This document shows positions 1 through 8,570 of a DNA stretch of 64,000 nt, piece after piece. The number at the start of each line of letters is the position of its first letter. The first letter of the stretch is position 1. Below the pieces are notes generated by a model. The model was not told where the DNA came from and made no database searches. It was given only the letters and a program-made list of their open reading frames with translations. The translations under genes and the position numbers were made by a program. Source of the DNA: an uncultured Bacteroidales bacterium (GTDB taxonomy: Bacteria; Bacteroidota; Bacteroidia; Bacteroidales; FEN-979); contig CAIRDP010000020.1 of assembly GCA_903877385.1 (NCBI GenBank), positions 62,001 to 126,000 on the forward strand, in the 5' to 3' direction.

Positions 1-17
1 TTAAAGTTAAGGTAAAG

Positions 18-49
18 TTTGGTTATTTTAAAACCATTGAGTATATTTG
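18..49 (+). promoter_or_regulatory. Bacteroidota-type promoter of the hybrid kinase gene
   Basis: TTTG at 18-21 and TATATTTG at 42-49 are separated by 20 bp, matching the Bacteroidota -33/-7 consensus TTTG-N19-TAnnTTTG. With transcription starting about 4-5 nt after the box, the GTG at 54 would be at or next to the 5' end of the mRNA, so the transcript is probably leaderless. The TSS is inferred. Confidence 0.6.
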
Positions 50-53
50 TCAC

Positions 54-2732
54 GTGAAGAAGATCCTTGTAATCGAAGATGACCGGCTTATACTTGAAAC
101 GACCTCCGATTTTCTTGCCACCTCAGGCTACGAAGTATTGAAAGCCGCCAACGGAGGCGAAGGTATATCCCTTGCCAAAGTTCAGTCACCCGACCTTATT
201 CTGTGTGATATCCTGATGCCGGGGATTGACGGGCATGAGGTATACAGGATACTCCACAATGACATTACCACTGCTGATATTCCCTTTATTTTTCTTTCAT
301 CTCTTTCCGACAAGCAGGATATAAGGCTTGGTATGCAGATGGGGGCCGACGATTATGTGACCAAACCTGCCGATCCGGCCGAACTTTTAAAAACCGTTGA
401 AACCAGGCTGGAGAAATTTGACAGGCTGCTGAAGCATAAGGAATTACGGTATCACGCTCTTTTTGAACTGGCTTCTGAAGCCATACTGATGATCAAGCCC
501 GGTGAGGGGGAGATCGTTGATGCAAACCAGTCCACCCTCGATCTGCTGGGTTATTCCAAGAATGAGATCATAAAGCTATGCGCAACCGACATACTGCCCC
601 CGGGAACATGGGAAAATATAGTCAAGCTGTTAAATTCAAATACGGGGAACAAAAAGTTTCCGCGACAGGAATCCCGCTGGAAACGTAAAGATCTTGCTGA
701 ATTCCCGGTTCTTCTCAACGGCCAGGCTGTAGAGATCCAGGGTTTGCAATACTTCCTGCTGATAGCCAGGGATATGTCGGATATCCGGTTCAAGGAAAAA
801 GCCCTTAAAGACAGTGAAGAACGGTATAAGGAACTTGTTGAAAATATCGGTGAAGGAATTGGTGTCGTTGATCTGAATGAACGTTTTACTTATGTAAATC
901 CTGCAGCTGCCGAGATCTTCGGCCTCTCTCCTGCCCAGCTTAACGGACAAAAACTCCTGAATTTCATCCATCCATCCTCACATAACGAGATCTTACGGCA
1001 AACCCAGAGCCGTTTACTGGGGCAGAAAAGCATCTACGAGGTGGAGGTGCTGAGGCTCGACGGCCAACGAAGGTGGATCATTGTCACTGCCACCCCCCAG
1101 TACGATACAAACGGTAAATTTTCAGGCACTTTCGGGATCTTCCGCGATATTACGAAGAATAAGCTGGCCGAGGCCCGTATCAAGGAAAGCGAAGAAAGGC
1201 TGAGCGCTATCGTCGATCTTACCAACGATTATATTTGGGAGATAGATGCCCAGTGGAAATATACTTACGTCAGTTCCAAGGTATACGATATCCTCGGGTA
1301 CCGTCCCGAAGAACTCTTAAGCAAATCACCTTTTGCTTTCATGCTTCCCGAGGATGCCGAAAAGGTGCTTGAATCGATCAGGGTTTTTGTACATGATTAC
1401 AAACCCATCAACCTTATCACAAACCGCGCCATTCACCGTGACGGGCATATTGTTTACCTCGAATCTTCAGGTATTCCCGTGTTCGATCCGGGCGGGAAGT
1501 ATAAAGGCTACCGGGGCGCCGACAGGGACATTACCCTTAGGAAGTCATTTGAGAACCAGCTTATTATTGCAAAGGAAAAAGCCGAAGATTCAGACCGTCT
1601 TAAATCCTCCATTCTGGCCAATGTAAGCCATGAACTGAGAACTCCCCTGAACGGTATTCTCGGGTTTGCCGAGATCCTTAAAAATGAGATGAAGGATACC
1701 GAACACGAGATGATGGCCGACAATATTCATTCATCGGGGAGGAGGCTTATGGGGACACTTAACTCCCTGATCACCTTATCGCAACTGGTTGCCGGGAAAG
1801 TTTCCCTTACCTTCAGGCCTGTCCTTATAAAGGATATCATTGGCTCTGTTATTAAATCATTTGAACCCTTTGCAAAGGAAAAGGGCCTCAGCCTCACGTT
1901 CAATACCGATCCTTCTCTTATAATCAATACGGATGAACAGCTCCTGAAACAGATTATCCGCCAGATCCTTGACAATGCCATAAAATTTACCGAAAAGGGT
2001 GGAGTGACCATAGATGTGTCCACTCAAAATACCAGGGGAGAGGGGAACCTGATCATTTCTGTCAGCGACAGCGGGATCGGCATCGATAAAGATTATCATG
2101 ATCTTATCTTCCAGGAATTCAGGCAGGTCAGCGAAGGATTCGGAAGGAAATACCAGGGCTCGGGCATCGGCCTTACCATATGCAAGAAAAGTATTGACCT
2201 TCTCGATGGAAGGATTACCCTTGAAAGCACGAGCAGTAAAGGATCTACCTTCCGCATCTGCCTGCCTCACCATCCCGATATAACTGCAAGTGAAGCAGAT
2301 ATCCCCGCTTTATCGGTTGTGGCCGAACCAAGGATGCCCGAAAAAACGGAACTTCCGTGGGTGCTGCTTGTCGAGGACAACCTTGTCAACAAGGAACTGA
2401 CCGAATTTTTCATTCGGAAGGTTTGCCGGGTCGATTATGCCCCCGACGGTGCAACGGCTATTGAAATGGTCAAAACAAAGAAGTACCATGCCGTGCTTAT
2501 GGATATTAACCTGGGGTATGGGATCAACGGCATTGAAGTTACAAAGGAGATTAAAAAGCTGAAAGGATATAATGATATCCCGGTAATTGCAGTTACAGGT
2601 TATACCATGAGCGGCGACAGGGATATGCTCATTGCCCAGGGCTGTACTCATTATCTTGCAAAGCCGTTTGACCAGGCAAGTATACTGGAGGTTATGAGGG
2701 AAGTTTTGTCAGAAAAAAATAAACACAAATAG
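54..2732 (+). CDS. hybrid sensor histidine kinase with two receiver domains (REC-PAS-PAS-PAS-HisKA-HATPase-REC)
   Basis: This 892-aa cytoplasmic phosphorelay protein starts with GTG. An N-terminal receiver (1-120) has phospho-acceptor D52 in CDILMPG and the conserved K104. Three PAS modules follow, near 130-245, 255-370 and 380-500. The HisKA dimerisation helix carries H526 in NVSHELRTPLNG. The ATPase has an N-box around N641 (DNAIKF), a G1 box DSGIGI near 672 and a G2 box GSGIGL near 702. A second receiver (770-890) has D817 in LMDINL and K870. There is no membrane segment, so input is either cytosolic or arrives by phosphorylation of the N-terminal receiver. No DNA-binding domain or adjacent regulator is present, so output must go to a partner elsewhere. 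The ligands of the PAS domains cannot be read from sequence. Complete gene, no frameshift. Confidence 0.95.
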   Translation: MKKILVIEDDRLILETTSDFLATSGYEVLKAANGGEGISLAKVQSPDLILCDILMPGIDGHEVYRILHNDITTADIPFIFLSSLSDKQDIRLGMQMGADDYVTKPADPAELLKTVETRLEKFDRLLKHKELRYHALFELASEAILMIKPGEGEIVDANQSTLDLLGYSKNEIIKLCATDILPPGTWENIVKLLNSNTGNKKFPRQESRWKRKDLAEFPVLLNGQAVEIQGLQYFLLIARDMSDIRFKEKALKDSEERYKELVENIGEGIGVVDLNERFTYVNPAAAEIFGLSPAQLNGQKLLNFIHPSSHNEILRQTQSRLLGQKSIYEVEVLRLDGQRRWIIVTATPQYDTNGKFSGTFGIFRDITKNKLAEARIKESEERLSAIVDLTNDYIWEIDAQWKYTYVSSKVYDILGYRPEELLSKSPFAFMLPEDAEKVLESIRVFVHDYKPINLITNRAIHRDGHIVYLESSGIPVFDPGGKYKGYRGADRDITLRKSFENQLIIAKEKAEDSDRLKSSILANVSHELRTPLNGILGFAEILKNEMKDTEHEMMADNIHSSGRRLMGTLNSLITLSQLVAGKVSLTFRPVLIKDIIGSVIKSFEPFAKEKGLSLTFNTDPSLIINTDEQLLKQIIRQILDNAIKFTEKGGVTIDVSTQNTRGEGNLIISVSDSGIGIDKDYHDLIFQEFRQVSEGFGRKYQGSGIGLTICKKSIDLLDGRITLESTSSKGSTFRICLPHHPDITASEADIPALSVVAEPRMPEKTELPWVLLVEDNLVNKELTEFFIRKVCRVDYAPDGATAIEMVKTKKYHAVLMDINLGYGINGIEVTKEIKKLKGYNDIPVIAVTGYTMSGDRDMLIAQGCTHYLAKPFDQASILEVMREVLSEKNKHK

Positions 2733-2800
2733 TTTAAAAATACTCGTAATCTTTATAAAATCTTTATACAGACTGATTAGTTCAGGGATCACAAAAACCA

Positions 2801-2808
2801 TACCTTTG
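2801..2808 (+). promoter_or_regulatory. -7 box of the Lys/Ala/Pro-rich protein gene
   Basis: TACCTTTG fits TAnnTTTG and lies 48 bp before the ATG at 2856, leaving a 5' leader of about 43 nt. No clear TTTG -33 element is visible at the expected distance. Confidence 0.5.
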
Positions 2809-2855
2809 TGCCGCCAAAAAAATTCTTAATTAACTAACATAAAAATTTCATCATC

Positions 2856-3122
2856 ATGAAAAAAGTTGTTGTCTTAGTATCAGCTCTCATGCTGTTTGCC
2901 GGTTTAACATTTGCACAGACCACTCCTCAGACCAAGGATCAGAAACCCGCTGAAAAGAAAGAAGCTGCAAAACCAGCAGAAAAAACAAAAGATGCTACAA
3001 AGCCAGCTGCAAAGTCAACTGACAAAGCCGCAAAGCCCGCAGATAAAGCTGCAAAGCCTGCCGATAAAACCGCAAAGCCTGCTGCAAAACCTGCCGACAC
3101 CAAAGCTCCTGAGAAGAAGTAA
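2856..3122 (+). CDS. small exported Lys/Ala/Pro-rich repeat protein
   Basis: The 88-residue product has a clear signal peptide (MKKVVVLVSALMLFAGLTFA, cleavage before QTT). The mature part is almost wholly K, A, P, D, E and T, arranged as imperfect AAKPADK heptads from about residue 45 to 80. It resembles the low-complexity tails of histone H1-like or cell-envelope linker proteins and has no fold that I recognise. It is monocistronic, with its own promoter and a strong downstream terminator, so it is probably a real and well-expressed gene rather than a shadow. Low-complexity repeats of this kind often vary in copy number. Function unknown; a periplasmic, cell-wall-interacting or nucleic-acid-binding role would be guesswork. 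Confidence 0.75.
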   Translation: MKKVVVLVSALMLFAGLTFAQTTPQTKDQKPAEKKEAAKPAEKTKDATKPAAKSTDKAAKPADKAAKPADKTAKPAAKPADTKAPEKK

Positions 3123-3153
3123 TTTTGGAACTTCTGATTGTTCAAAAAGACGA

Positions 3154-3183
3154 AGGCCGTCCCAAAAGGGCGGCCTCGTTTAT
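3154..3183 (+). terminator. Rho-independent terminator
   Basis: AGGCCG(t)CCC pairs with GGGCGGCCT across an AAAA loop, followed by a T-rich run. It ends the 88-aa gene and also lies just past the 3' end of the convergent tonB gene. The TCCCAAAAGG loop region recurs in three other terminators of this window. Confidence 0.75.
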
Positions 3184-3947
3184 TTACCGGGCATCCTGAA
3201 CACTATCGGCATCCTGATAACCACCCTTACCGAACGCCCGTTCCTCCTGGCAGGCTCCCAGCGGGGCATCAGCTTCACAACCCTTACAGCCTCTTCGTCG
3301 CAGCCTCCTCCAATTCCTTTCGTTACTTCAACATTTGAAAGCGAGCCGTCAATTTCAATAATAAATATCACAACCACCACTCCCTGCACTCCGGCTTTCA
3401 ATGCCGTTTCAGGATAACGCACATTCTTCCTCAGGAACCATAGCCTGGCATCATCGCCCCCGGGATATTTCGGGTATACATCGATTACGGCGACCAAACC
3501 GCTGGCATCCCCTTCCCCATGCCCGTTAACGGCATTTCCCAGCCCTTTGCCTGCCGTATCGGCCTGGTGTTCTTCTTCTTCAGGGGGTGGTTTGTCTTCG
3601 ACGGGTTTTAGTTTCTCTATAATGGCCGAATCGGTAACCACAGGCGCCATTTCTTCCGGGCTTGGTGTTTGCAGGGAACCGGCCAGCCTGCTCACATCGT
3701 CTTCGGGCGGCGGCAGAATGCTGTAGTACCGTACATCAGTTATCATATCGCTGTCAATAAGCGGTACTGGTTCAAAATAAAAGAAAAGGAAAGGGCTTAT
3801 CACCGCTAAAACAAATAACAGTATCCCGATAAAGAGCGAAATCAGGAGGTTTCGGGGGTAACGTTTACGAAGCACATACCCGCCATATGCCTGGTTCCTG
3901 CCAGTGAAAACAATGTCGAACAGATCAGGCTGACGGTTTGCCTTCAT
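3180..3947 (-). CDS. TonB-family energy transducer
   Basis: This 255-aa inner-membrane protein would couple the proton-motive force (ExbB/ExbD) to TonB-dependent outer-membrane receptors. The N-terminus has the Bacteroidota TonB signature FDIVFTGRNQAYGGY followed by RKRYP. A single membrane segment spans about 33-57. The periplasmic linker is rich in Pro and Glu (PPPEEEE near 120). The C-terminal TonB domain (about 175-253) contains VRYPETALKAGVQGVVVV and the terminal strand VRVVIRMPIVF. Its ATG overlaps the stop codon of the S4-domain gene (ATGA), so it is the last gene of the era-der-S4-tonB operon. No exbB or exbD is nearby, so it must use components encoded elsewhere. The family is multi-copy in Bacteroidota; which receptors it serves is unknown. 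Confidence 0.9.
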   Translation of the reverse strand: MKANRQPDLFDIVFTGRNQAYGGYVLRKRYPRNLLISLFIGILLFVLAVISPFLFFYFEPVPLIDSDMITDVRYYSILPPPEDDVSRLAGSLQTPSPEEMAPVVTDSAIIEKLKPVEDKPPPEEEEHQADTAGKGLGNAVNGHGEGDASGLVAVIDVYPKYPGGDDARLWFLRKNVRYPETALKAGVQGVVVVIFIIEIDGSLSNVEVTKGIGGGCDEEAVRVVKLMPRWEPARRNGRSVRVVIRMPIVFRMPGK

Positions 3948-4330
3948 TCCCCCAGGTATTTTTTCAGAATTTCTATTTCCCTTCTATGCCGTTTGGTAGG
4001 CCTCCCTGTACCCGGATCACGGTATTCAAAATTCACCTCCCTCATCATTTTGATCTTTTGATATTCGCTTTCGGGAGTAAGATCCTGCATATAACCAGGA
4101 ACCAGGTGGGCGCCTACCCTGTTTTCAAGGAGCCCGATCACTTTGACCGATTTGGTAATGGGTTGCTGCGCAATACTGATCTCATTGCCGGGCTTCACCT
4201 CCCGGGATGGTTTAACAATCTGCCCCTCAATCCTCACCCTCCCCGATTTGCATGCGGCAGCAGCCTGGCTCCGGGTCTTGAAAAGGCGTACCGCCCACAA
4301 CCATTTATCTATCCTGACCCCTTCACTCAT
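3944..4330 (-). CDS. S4-domain RNA-binding protein, Hsp15 (HslR)-like
   Basis: The 128-aa protein begins with an S4 RNA-binding domain: [17 protein letters not shown], then [14 protein letters not shown] and the basic stretch that follows. In E. coli Hsp15 (HslR) binds 50S subunits that carry nascent-chain tRNA after premature dissociation, and related S4 proteins (RqcP) act in ribosome quality control. A basic C-terminal tail ([19 protein letters not shown]) is typical of HslR-like proteins. The gene overlaps the der stop codon by ATGA upstream and the tonB start by ATGA downstream, so three genes are translationally coupled. Its place beside two ribosome-assembly GTPases supports a ribosome-associated role. 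The exact subfamily (Hsp15 or RqcP) is not settled. Confidence 0.88.
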   Translation of the reverse strand: MSEGVRIDKWLWAVRLFKTRSQAAAACKSGRVRIEGQIVKPSREVKPGNEISIAQQPITKSVKVIGLLENRVGAHLVPGYMQDLTPESEYQKIKMMREVNFEYRDPGTGRPTKRHRREIEILKKYLGE

Positions 4331-5649
4331 TTCTGACGGAAAAAAATCTCCATGGGCGCCCCTGAAAAATCGAAGTGTTCCCTTATTTTATTCTCAATAA
4401 AACGCCGGTACGGATCCTTTAAGTATTGAGGGTGGTTGCAGAAAAAGACAAATGAAGGAAATGCAGTGGGAAGCTGGGTGGCAAATTTAATACACACATA
4501 TTTCCCCTTCACCGCGGGAGGCGGGGTTTGTTCTATAATAGGGAGAATGAAATCGTTCAGTTCCCGCGTTGGGATTTGCCTCATCCTGTTCTTGTACACG
4601 GCGACGGCTGTTTCCATAGCCTTAAGGATGCGCTGTTTTTGCGTTATCGAAGTAAACACTATGGGCACATCCTTGAACGGGGCTGTTTGCTCCCTGATCA
4701 GGTCTTCAAAATCCTTATGGGTATTGGTTTCCTTCTCCACCAGGTCCCATTTATTGACCACGATAACGACTCCTTTATGGTTCCTGTCGATAATGTGGAA
4801 GATGTTAAGGTCCTGGGCCTCGAAACCCCTTTCGGCATCAATCATCAGCAGGCATACATCGCTGTGCTCAATGGAACGTATGGCACGCATCACCGAATAG
4901 AATTCAATGTCTTCCTTTACCTTGCCTTTTTTCCGTATCCCTGCCGTATCTACAAGTAAAAATTTAAGGCCGAAGGAATTGTAAACCGAATGTACCGAAT
5001 CGCGGGTGGTCCCGGGTAACGGGGTCACGATAGTCCTTTCGTTTCCCAGCAGGAAATTGATCAGGGATGATTTCCCTGCATTGGGGCGGCCTACGATGGA
5101 TATTTTCGGCAGATCGGGCAGGTCCTCGTTCTGCTCAGGCGATGACTCGTCAAGGGGAGGGAAAGTCGAGGTTACTGCATCAAGCAGGTCCCCTGTACCG
5201 CTGCCATTCACCGCGGATATCCCGAAGATCTCATCAATCCCCAGGGAATAGAACTCATGCACCATATTGACCTGCTTCACGCTGTCTATTTTATTGGGTA
5301 CGAGGATGGCTTTTTTCCCCGAACGCCTGAGAATATTGGCAACGTCTTCATCCATAATGGTAACACCCTCCCTTGCATCCACCACGAAAAGGATAACATC
5401 GGCTTCATCAATGGCAAGGTTGACCTGTTTCTTGATCTCCGATTCGAAAATATCGCCCGAATCATCCACATACCCTCCAGTATCAATAACCGAAAACTGG
5501 TGCCCGTTCCAGTCCGACATCCCGTAATGCCTGTCGCGGGTGACTCCGCTGGTGGGGTCCACGATGGCCTCACGCTGCCCTACCAGGCGGTTGAAAAGTG
5601 TACTTTTGCCCACATTGGGGCGGCCAACGATTGCTACGATTTTCGACAT
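4327..5649 (-). CDS. der: ribosome-assembly GTPase Der (EngA)
   Basis: This 440-aa protein has the tandem double G domain unique to Der. The first G1 loop is GRPNVGKS (9-16), with DTGG as its G3 and NKID as its G4. The second G1 loop is GRPNAGKS near residue 187, with DTAG and NKWD. A C-terminal KH-like domain (about 355-440) ends in the usual short tail. Der is essential for 50S subunit maturation. It sits directly downstream of era, which acts in 30S maturation, so one operon supplies both assembly GTPases. The 88-bp era-der gap is filled by an ATTG tetranucleotide array. The start ATG ([14 protein letters not shown]) is unambiguous. Confidence 0.97.
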   Translation of the reverse strand: MSKIVAIVGRPNVGKSTLFNRLVGQREAIVDPTSGVTRDRHYGMSDWNGHQFSVIDTGGYVDDSGDIFESEIKKQVNLAIDEADVILFVVDAREGVTIMDEDVANILRRSGKKAILVPNKIDSVKQVNMVHEFYSLGIDEIFGISAVNGSGTGDLLDAVTSTFPPLDESSPEQNEDLPDLPKISIVGRPNAGKSSLINFLLGNERTIVTPLPGTTRDSVHSVYNSFGLKFLLVDTAGIRKKGKVKEDIEFYSVMRAIRSIEHSDVCLLMIDAERGFEAQDLNIFHIIDRNHKGVVIVVNKWDLVEKETNTHKDFEDLIREQTAPFKDVPIVFTSITQKQRILKAMETAVAVYKNRMRQIPTRELNDFILPIIEQTPPPAVKGKYVCIKFATQLPTAFPSFVFFCNHPQYLKDPYRRFIENKIREHFDFSGAPMEIFFRQK

Positions 5650-5655
5650 AAGTTC

Positions 5656-5732
<77 letters not shown>

Positions 5733-5737
5733 TTCTG

Positions 5738-6634
5738 TCAATCAGTTATTCCTTCATTCAAATTATACCCAAACCTTTTCAACTGGAGCTCATCCTCCCT
5801 CCAGTCTTTCGAAACCTTTACATGAAGCTCAAGGAAAATATGACGTCCAAGAAATTCTTCGATTGATTTGCGGGCCTCGGTCCCCAGTTTCTTTATCGCC
5901 TTGCCCTGGTGCCCGAGGATAATGGCTTTCTGCGATTCCCTGGCGATATAGATCACCGCCCTGATGCGTACCAGGGCTTCATCCTCTTTAAAGGAGTCAA
6001 TAACCACTTCGACCGAGTACGGAACTTCCTGGGAGTAATTCATCAGTATCTTTTCGCGGATTATCTCCGATACAAAAAAGCGTTCGTTGCGGTCGGTGAG
6101 TTCATCTTTTTCATAATAGGCAGGATGCTCGGGAAGCAATTTGATAAGCCTTGTTTTAAGCAGGTCCAGGTTTGACTGGTGAAGAGCCGAAACAGGCAGT
6201 ATCTCGGCCATGGGAAGGAGTTTAGCCCACGACTCAACTTCCTTTTCCAGCTTTGCCTGGTCCAGGGTATCGATTTTATTGACCAGGACTATGACCGGGA
6301 GCTTGGTATTTATAATTCGCTGGAGGATTTCTTCGTGGGTGAACTTCTGGCCCGGTTCTGCCACAAGCAGTATAATATCGGCATCGGATAATGAAGAGCT
6401 TATGGCCGATACCATGGCCTGGTGGAGTTTGTATTTCGGGGTGAGGATGCCCGGGGTGTCGGAAAATACCATCTGGTAATTTTCGTCGTTCAGTATCCCC
6501 AGTATACGGTGCCTGGTGGTTTGGGCTTTAGGGGTAATCCCCGAGAGTTTTTCACCGATAAGAGCGTTCATCAGGGTCGACTTCCCAACGTTGGGATAAC
6601 CCAGTATTGTTATATAACCGGCTTTATGAGCCAT
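5738..6634 (-). CDS. era: GTPase Era
   Basis: The product is 298 aa from the ATG at 6634 (MAHKAGYITILGYPNVGKST). An upstream in-frame extension to 6697 exists but runs through the tRNA promoter region, and Era proteins are about 290-300 aa, so I chose the shorter form. G1 is GYPNVGKST (12-20), G2 lies around TTRHRILG, G3 is DTPG, G4 is NKID and G5 is around VSAL. The C-terminal KH domain (about 205-295) has the RNA-binding signature GHQGKAIKKLGTEARKSIE. Era binds the 3' end of 16S rRNA during 30S assembly. It is the first gene of the era-der-S4-tonB operon. Confidence 0.97.
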   Translation of the reverse strand: MAHKAGYITILGYPNVGKSTLMNALIGEKLSGITPKAQTTRHRILGILNDENYQMVFSDTPGILTPKYKLHQAMVSAISSSLSDADIILLVAEPGQKFTHEEILQRIINTKLPVIVLVNKIDTLDQAKLEKEVESWAKLLPMAEILPVSALHQSNLDLLKTRLIKLLPEHPAYYEKDELTDRNERFFVSEIIREKILMNYSQEVPYSVEVVIDSFKEDEALVRIRAVIYIARESQKAIILGHQGKAIKKLGTEARKSIEEFLGRHIFLELHVKVSKDWREDELQLKRFGYNLNEGITD

Positions 6635-6650
6635 AAATTTTTTATAATTT

Positions 6651-6680
6651 TTTGAGATGCGGCAAAATAACCCTATCTTT
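6651..6680 (+). promoter_or_regulatory. promoter of the initiator tRNA gene
   Basis: TTTG at 6651-6654 and TATCTTTG at 6673-6680 are 18 bp apart, a full match to the Bacteroidota vegetative promoter. The tRNA begins 56 bp further on. The region lies just upstream of era, so the two units diverge here. Confidence 0.65.
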
Positions 6681-6735
6681 GCAGCGCGAAACCTCAATAT
6701 ACCGCATTACAAACGACAAAGGTACGAAAATATAT

Positions 6736-6807
<72 letters not shown>

Positions 6808-6812
6808 CAACA

Positions 6813-6846
6813 AATCCCGATGCGAAAGCATACGGGATTTTTCTTT
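6813..6846 (+). terminator. terminator after tRNA-fMet
   Basis: ATCCCG-ATGC pairs with GCAT-(a)-CGGGAT across a GAAA tetraloop, followed by TTTTTCTTTTT. It starts six bases after the end of the tRNA. Confidence 0.8.
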
Positions 6847-6900
6847 TTCTGCAACGGCTGCAAGCTTGCTTGCAAAGCCGGAGCAGGAAAAGAAAAAGAC

Positions 6901-6982
6901 CGTGTGAGCGAAGCGAACAAAAGGATTGGTTGTTATGCCTCCCCCAAAAGGATCAGCGTAGCTAATCCCGTGTGAGCGAAGC
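6901..6982 (+). repeat. 14-bp direct repeat pair containing GCGAAGC
   Basis: CGTGTGAGCGAAGC occurs at 6901-6914 and again at 6969-6982. Both copies carry the AGCGAAGC core seen in the hairpin repeats elsewhere in the window. They lie in the gap between the tRNA terminator and the peroxiredoxin promoter, which holds no other feature that I can see. Confidence 0.55.
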
Positions 6983-7031
6983 TAACCCTGAGTAAAATTT
7001 CCTCCATAAGTCGGATTCCCTGCTTTTATTG

Positions 7032-7039
7032 TATATTTG
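7032..7039 (+). promoter_or_regulatory. -7 box of the peroxiredoxin gene
   Basis: TATATTTG fits TAnnTTTG and lies 26 bp before the ATG at 7065. It overlaps an in-frame TTG at 7029, which argues that the longer reading frame starting there is not translated. Confidence 0.55.
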
Positions 7040-7064
7040 CTTATTTAATCCAAATCTAAATAAG

Positions 7065-7793
7065 ATGAACCGAATAATATTTATATCAGCTTTACTGATC
7101 CTGCTTATAAACACAGGCCGTTCACAGGACACCCTGAGAAGCAGGATACCCCTTCTCGGTGAAACAGCACCTTCATTTACCGCCGAATCTACCAACGGCA
7201 CGATCACATTTCCCGGTAACAGCAACTCCAAATGGACCATCATTTTCAGCCATCCTGCCGATTTTACACCAGTCTGCAGTTCCGAAATACTGGAATTGTC
7301 GGCCATGCAGGAAGACTTTGAAAAACTCAACACACGTTTGATCGTACTCTCAACCGATGCCGTTTCCAGTCATATCGCCTGGATCAGCTCTCTCGAAAGC
7401 ATCAAATACAAAGGGAGGGAACCCGTTAAAATAAAATTCCCCCTGGTCTCCGATAAAAACCTGGTGATCTCCAGGAAATACGGTATGCTGCAGTCAACAT
7501 CCGGCAGCAGCAGAGACGTAAGGGGGGTTTTTATAATTAATCCTGAGGATAAGATTGCTGCGATATTCTTTTACCCCGTGAATATCGGCAGGAATATGGA
7601 TGAGATCAAACGGACCCTCATAGCCTTGCAGACTGCCGAAAAGAACAATGTCCTCATTCCTGCCGATTGGAATCCGGGCCAGGATGTCATGATCCCCGGT
7701 CCCAAAACCTCGGCTGATGCCGATAAACTGCTGAAGCAGAAGCCCCAGGATCTCCAGTTCGTCGCCTGGTACATGTGGTTCAGGAAATTATAG
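7065..7793 (+). CDS. exported 1-Cys peroxiredoxin (Prx6-type, AhpC/TSA fold)
   Basis: From the ATG at 7065 the protein is 242 aa, with a signal peptide of about 20 residues (MNRIIFISALLILLINTGRS). The thioredoxin-fold body has the peroxidatic motif PADFTPVC, giving catalytic C71, and the conserved Arg region near VRGVFIINP. There is no other cysteine, so it is a 1-Cys enzyme that needs an outside reductant. The C-terminal domain (PADWNPGQDVMIPGPKT, then WYMWFRKL) is the Prx6/YLR109-like tail. Prx6 enzymes reduce H2O2 and alkyl or phospholipid hydroperoxides and are usually cytosolic, so the signal peptide is the unusual part. It is followed by a CDF-like membrane gene after 63 bp. Confidence 0.9.
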   Translation: MNRIIFISALLILLINTGRSQDTLRSRIPLLGETAPSFTAESTNGTITFPGNSNSKWTIIFSHPADFTPVCSSEILELSAMQEDFEKLNTRLIVLSTDAVSSHIAWISSLESIKYKGREPVKIKFPLVSDKNLVISRKYGMLQSTSGSSRDVRGVFIINPEDKIAAIFFYPVNIGRNMDEIKRTLIALQTAEKNNVLIPADWNPGQDVMIPGPKTSADADKLLKQKPQDLQFVAWYMWFRKL

Positions 7794-7856
7794 CACACTC
7801 ATCGATAGCAAAGTCACCCCTGGTCCGGGAAATTATAACAAATTAAGCAACAGCAT

Positions 7857-8546
7857 ATGGAAAACCCTGCTTTGTCAGCATCGGAACAGAAAAAATATTA
7901 TTCTTATGCCTTAATTCTGGCTGTTTCAACCATTCTGATCTCTGCCGCCGAAGCGGGGTTTTCTGTTTATTTCGGACTGGCGGATGAGAGCCTCACTCTT
8001 TTCGGATTTGGTATGGACAGCCTTATCGAAATTATCTCAGGCATTGGCGTTGCAAGCATGGTACTTCGCATCAGGCGCAACCACGGCATCAGCCGGAATT
8101 CGTTTGAAAAAACAGCATTGAAGATCACAGGCTTCAGCTTCTTCTTTCTGGTGGCGGCACTTCTTCTCACAATCGCATACAACCTGCTCACAGCCCATAA
8201 ACCAGAAACCACCCTCAGTGGACTGGTCATCTCTGTTGCATCAATACTCTTTATGCTTGCCCTGCTCCTGGGGAAAAAGTCAGTAGGCGAAAAACTCGGG
8301 TCCAAAGCAATACTTTCCGACGCTGAATGCACCAGGATATGTATCTATATGTCGCTGGTATTGCTTGTTTCGAGCGGGATTTACGCCCTCATCAAGATCC
8401 CTTTCATTGATGAGGCCGGGACCCTTGCCCTGGCCTGGTTCTCGTTTAAGGAAGGAAAGGAATGTTTTGAAAAGACCAGGCACGATACCTTTTGTTCCTG
8501 CGGGCATGAGCAGGGATCAATCCCCTTAAACCTTGGCCAGGATTAA
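7857..8546 (+). CDS. CDF-like (cation transporter-type) membrane protein
   Basis: The 229-aa protein has about five to six hydrophobic segments: 16-38, 46-67, 88-108, 122-140, 163-182 and 187-200. The second segment carries FGFGMDSLIEIISG, like the D-x-x-x-[DE] metal-site helix of cation diffusion facilitators. A later acidic segment with DEAGTLALAWF is comparable to CDF TM5. The cytoplasmic C-terminal metal-binding domain of classic CDF exporters is missing. Instead the tail has a short Cys/His cluster, HDTFCSCGHE. It is best seen as a short CDF/TMEM163-like relative; the substrate is unknown. It probably shares a transcript with the peroxiredoxin, because no promoter or terminator is visible in the 63-bp gap. 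Confidence 0.7.
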   Translation: MENPALSASEQKKYYSYALILAVSTILISAAEAGFSVYFGLADESLTLFGFGMDSLIEIISGIGVASMVLRIRRNHGISRNSFEKTALKITGFSFFFLVAALLLTIAYNLLTAHKPETTLSGLVISVASILFMLALLLGKKSVGEKLGSKAILSDAECTRICIYMSLVLLVSSGIYALIKIPFIDEAGTLALAWFSFKEGKECFEKTRHDTFCSCGHEQGSIPLNLGQD

Positions 8547-8570
8547 TCACATTTCATCCCCGTTAAGACC

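Noticed and set aside
6810-7030. A second RNA gene after tRNA-fMet
   Set aside because: After the terminator I see only GCGAAGC-type direct repeats and no cloverleaf or known ncRNA fold.
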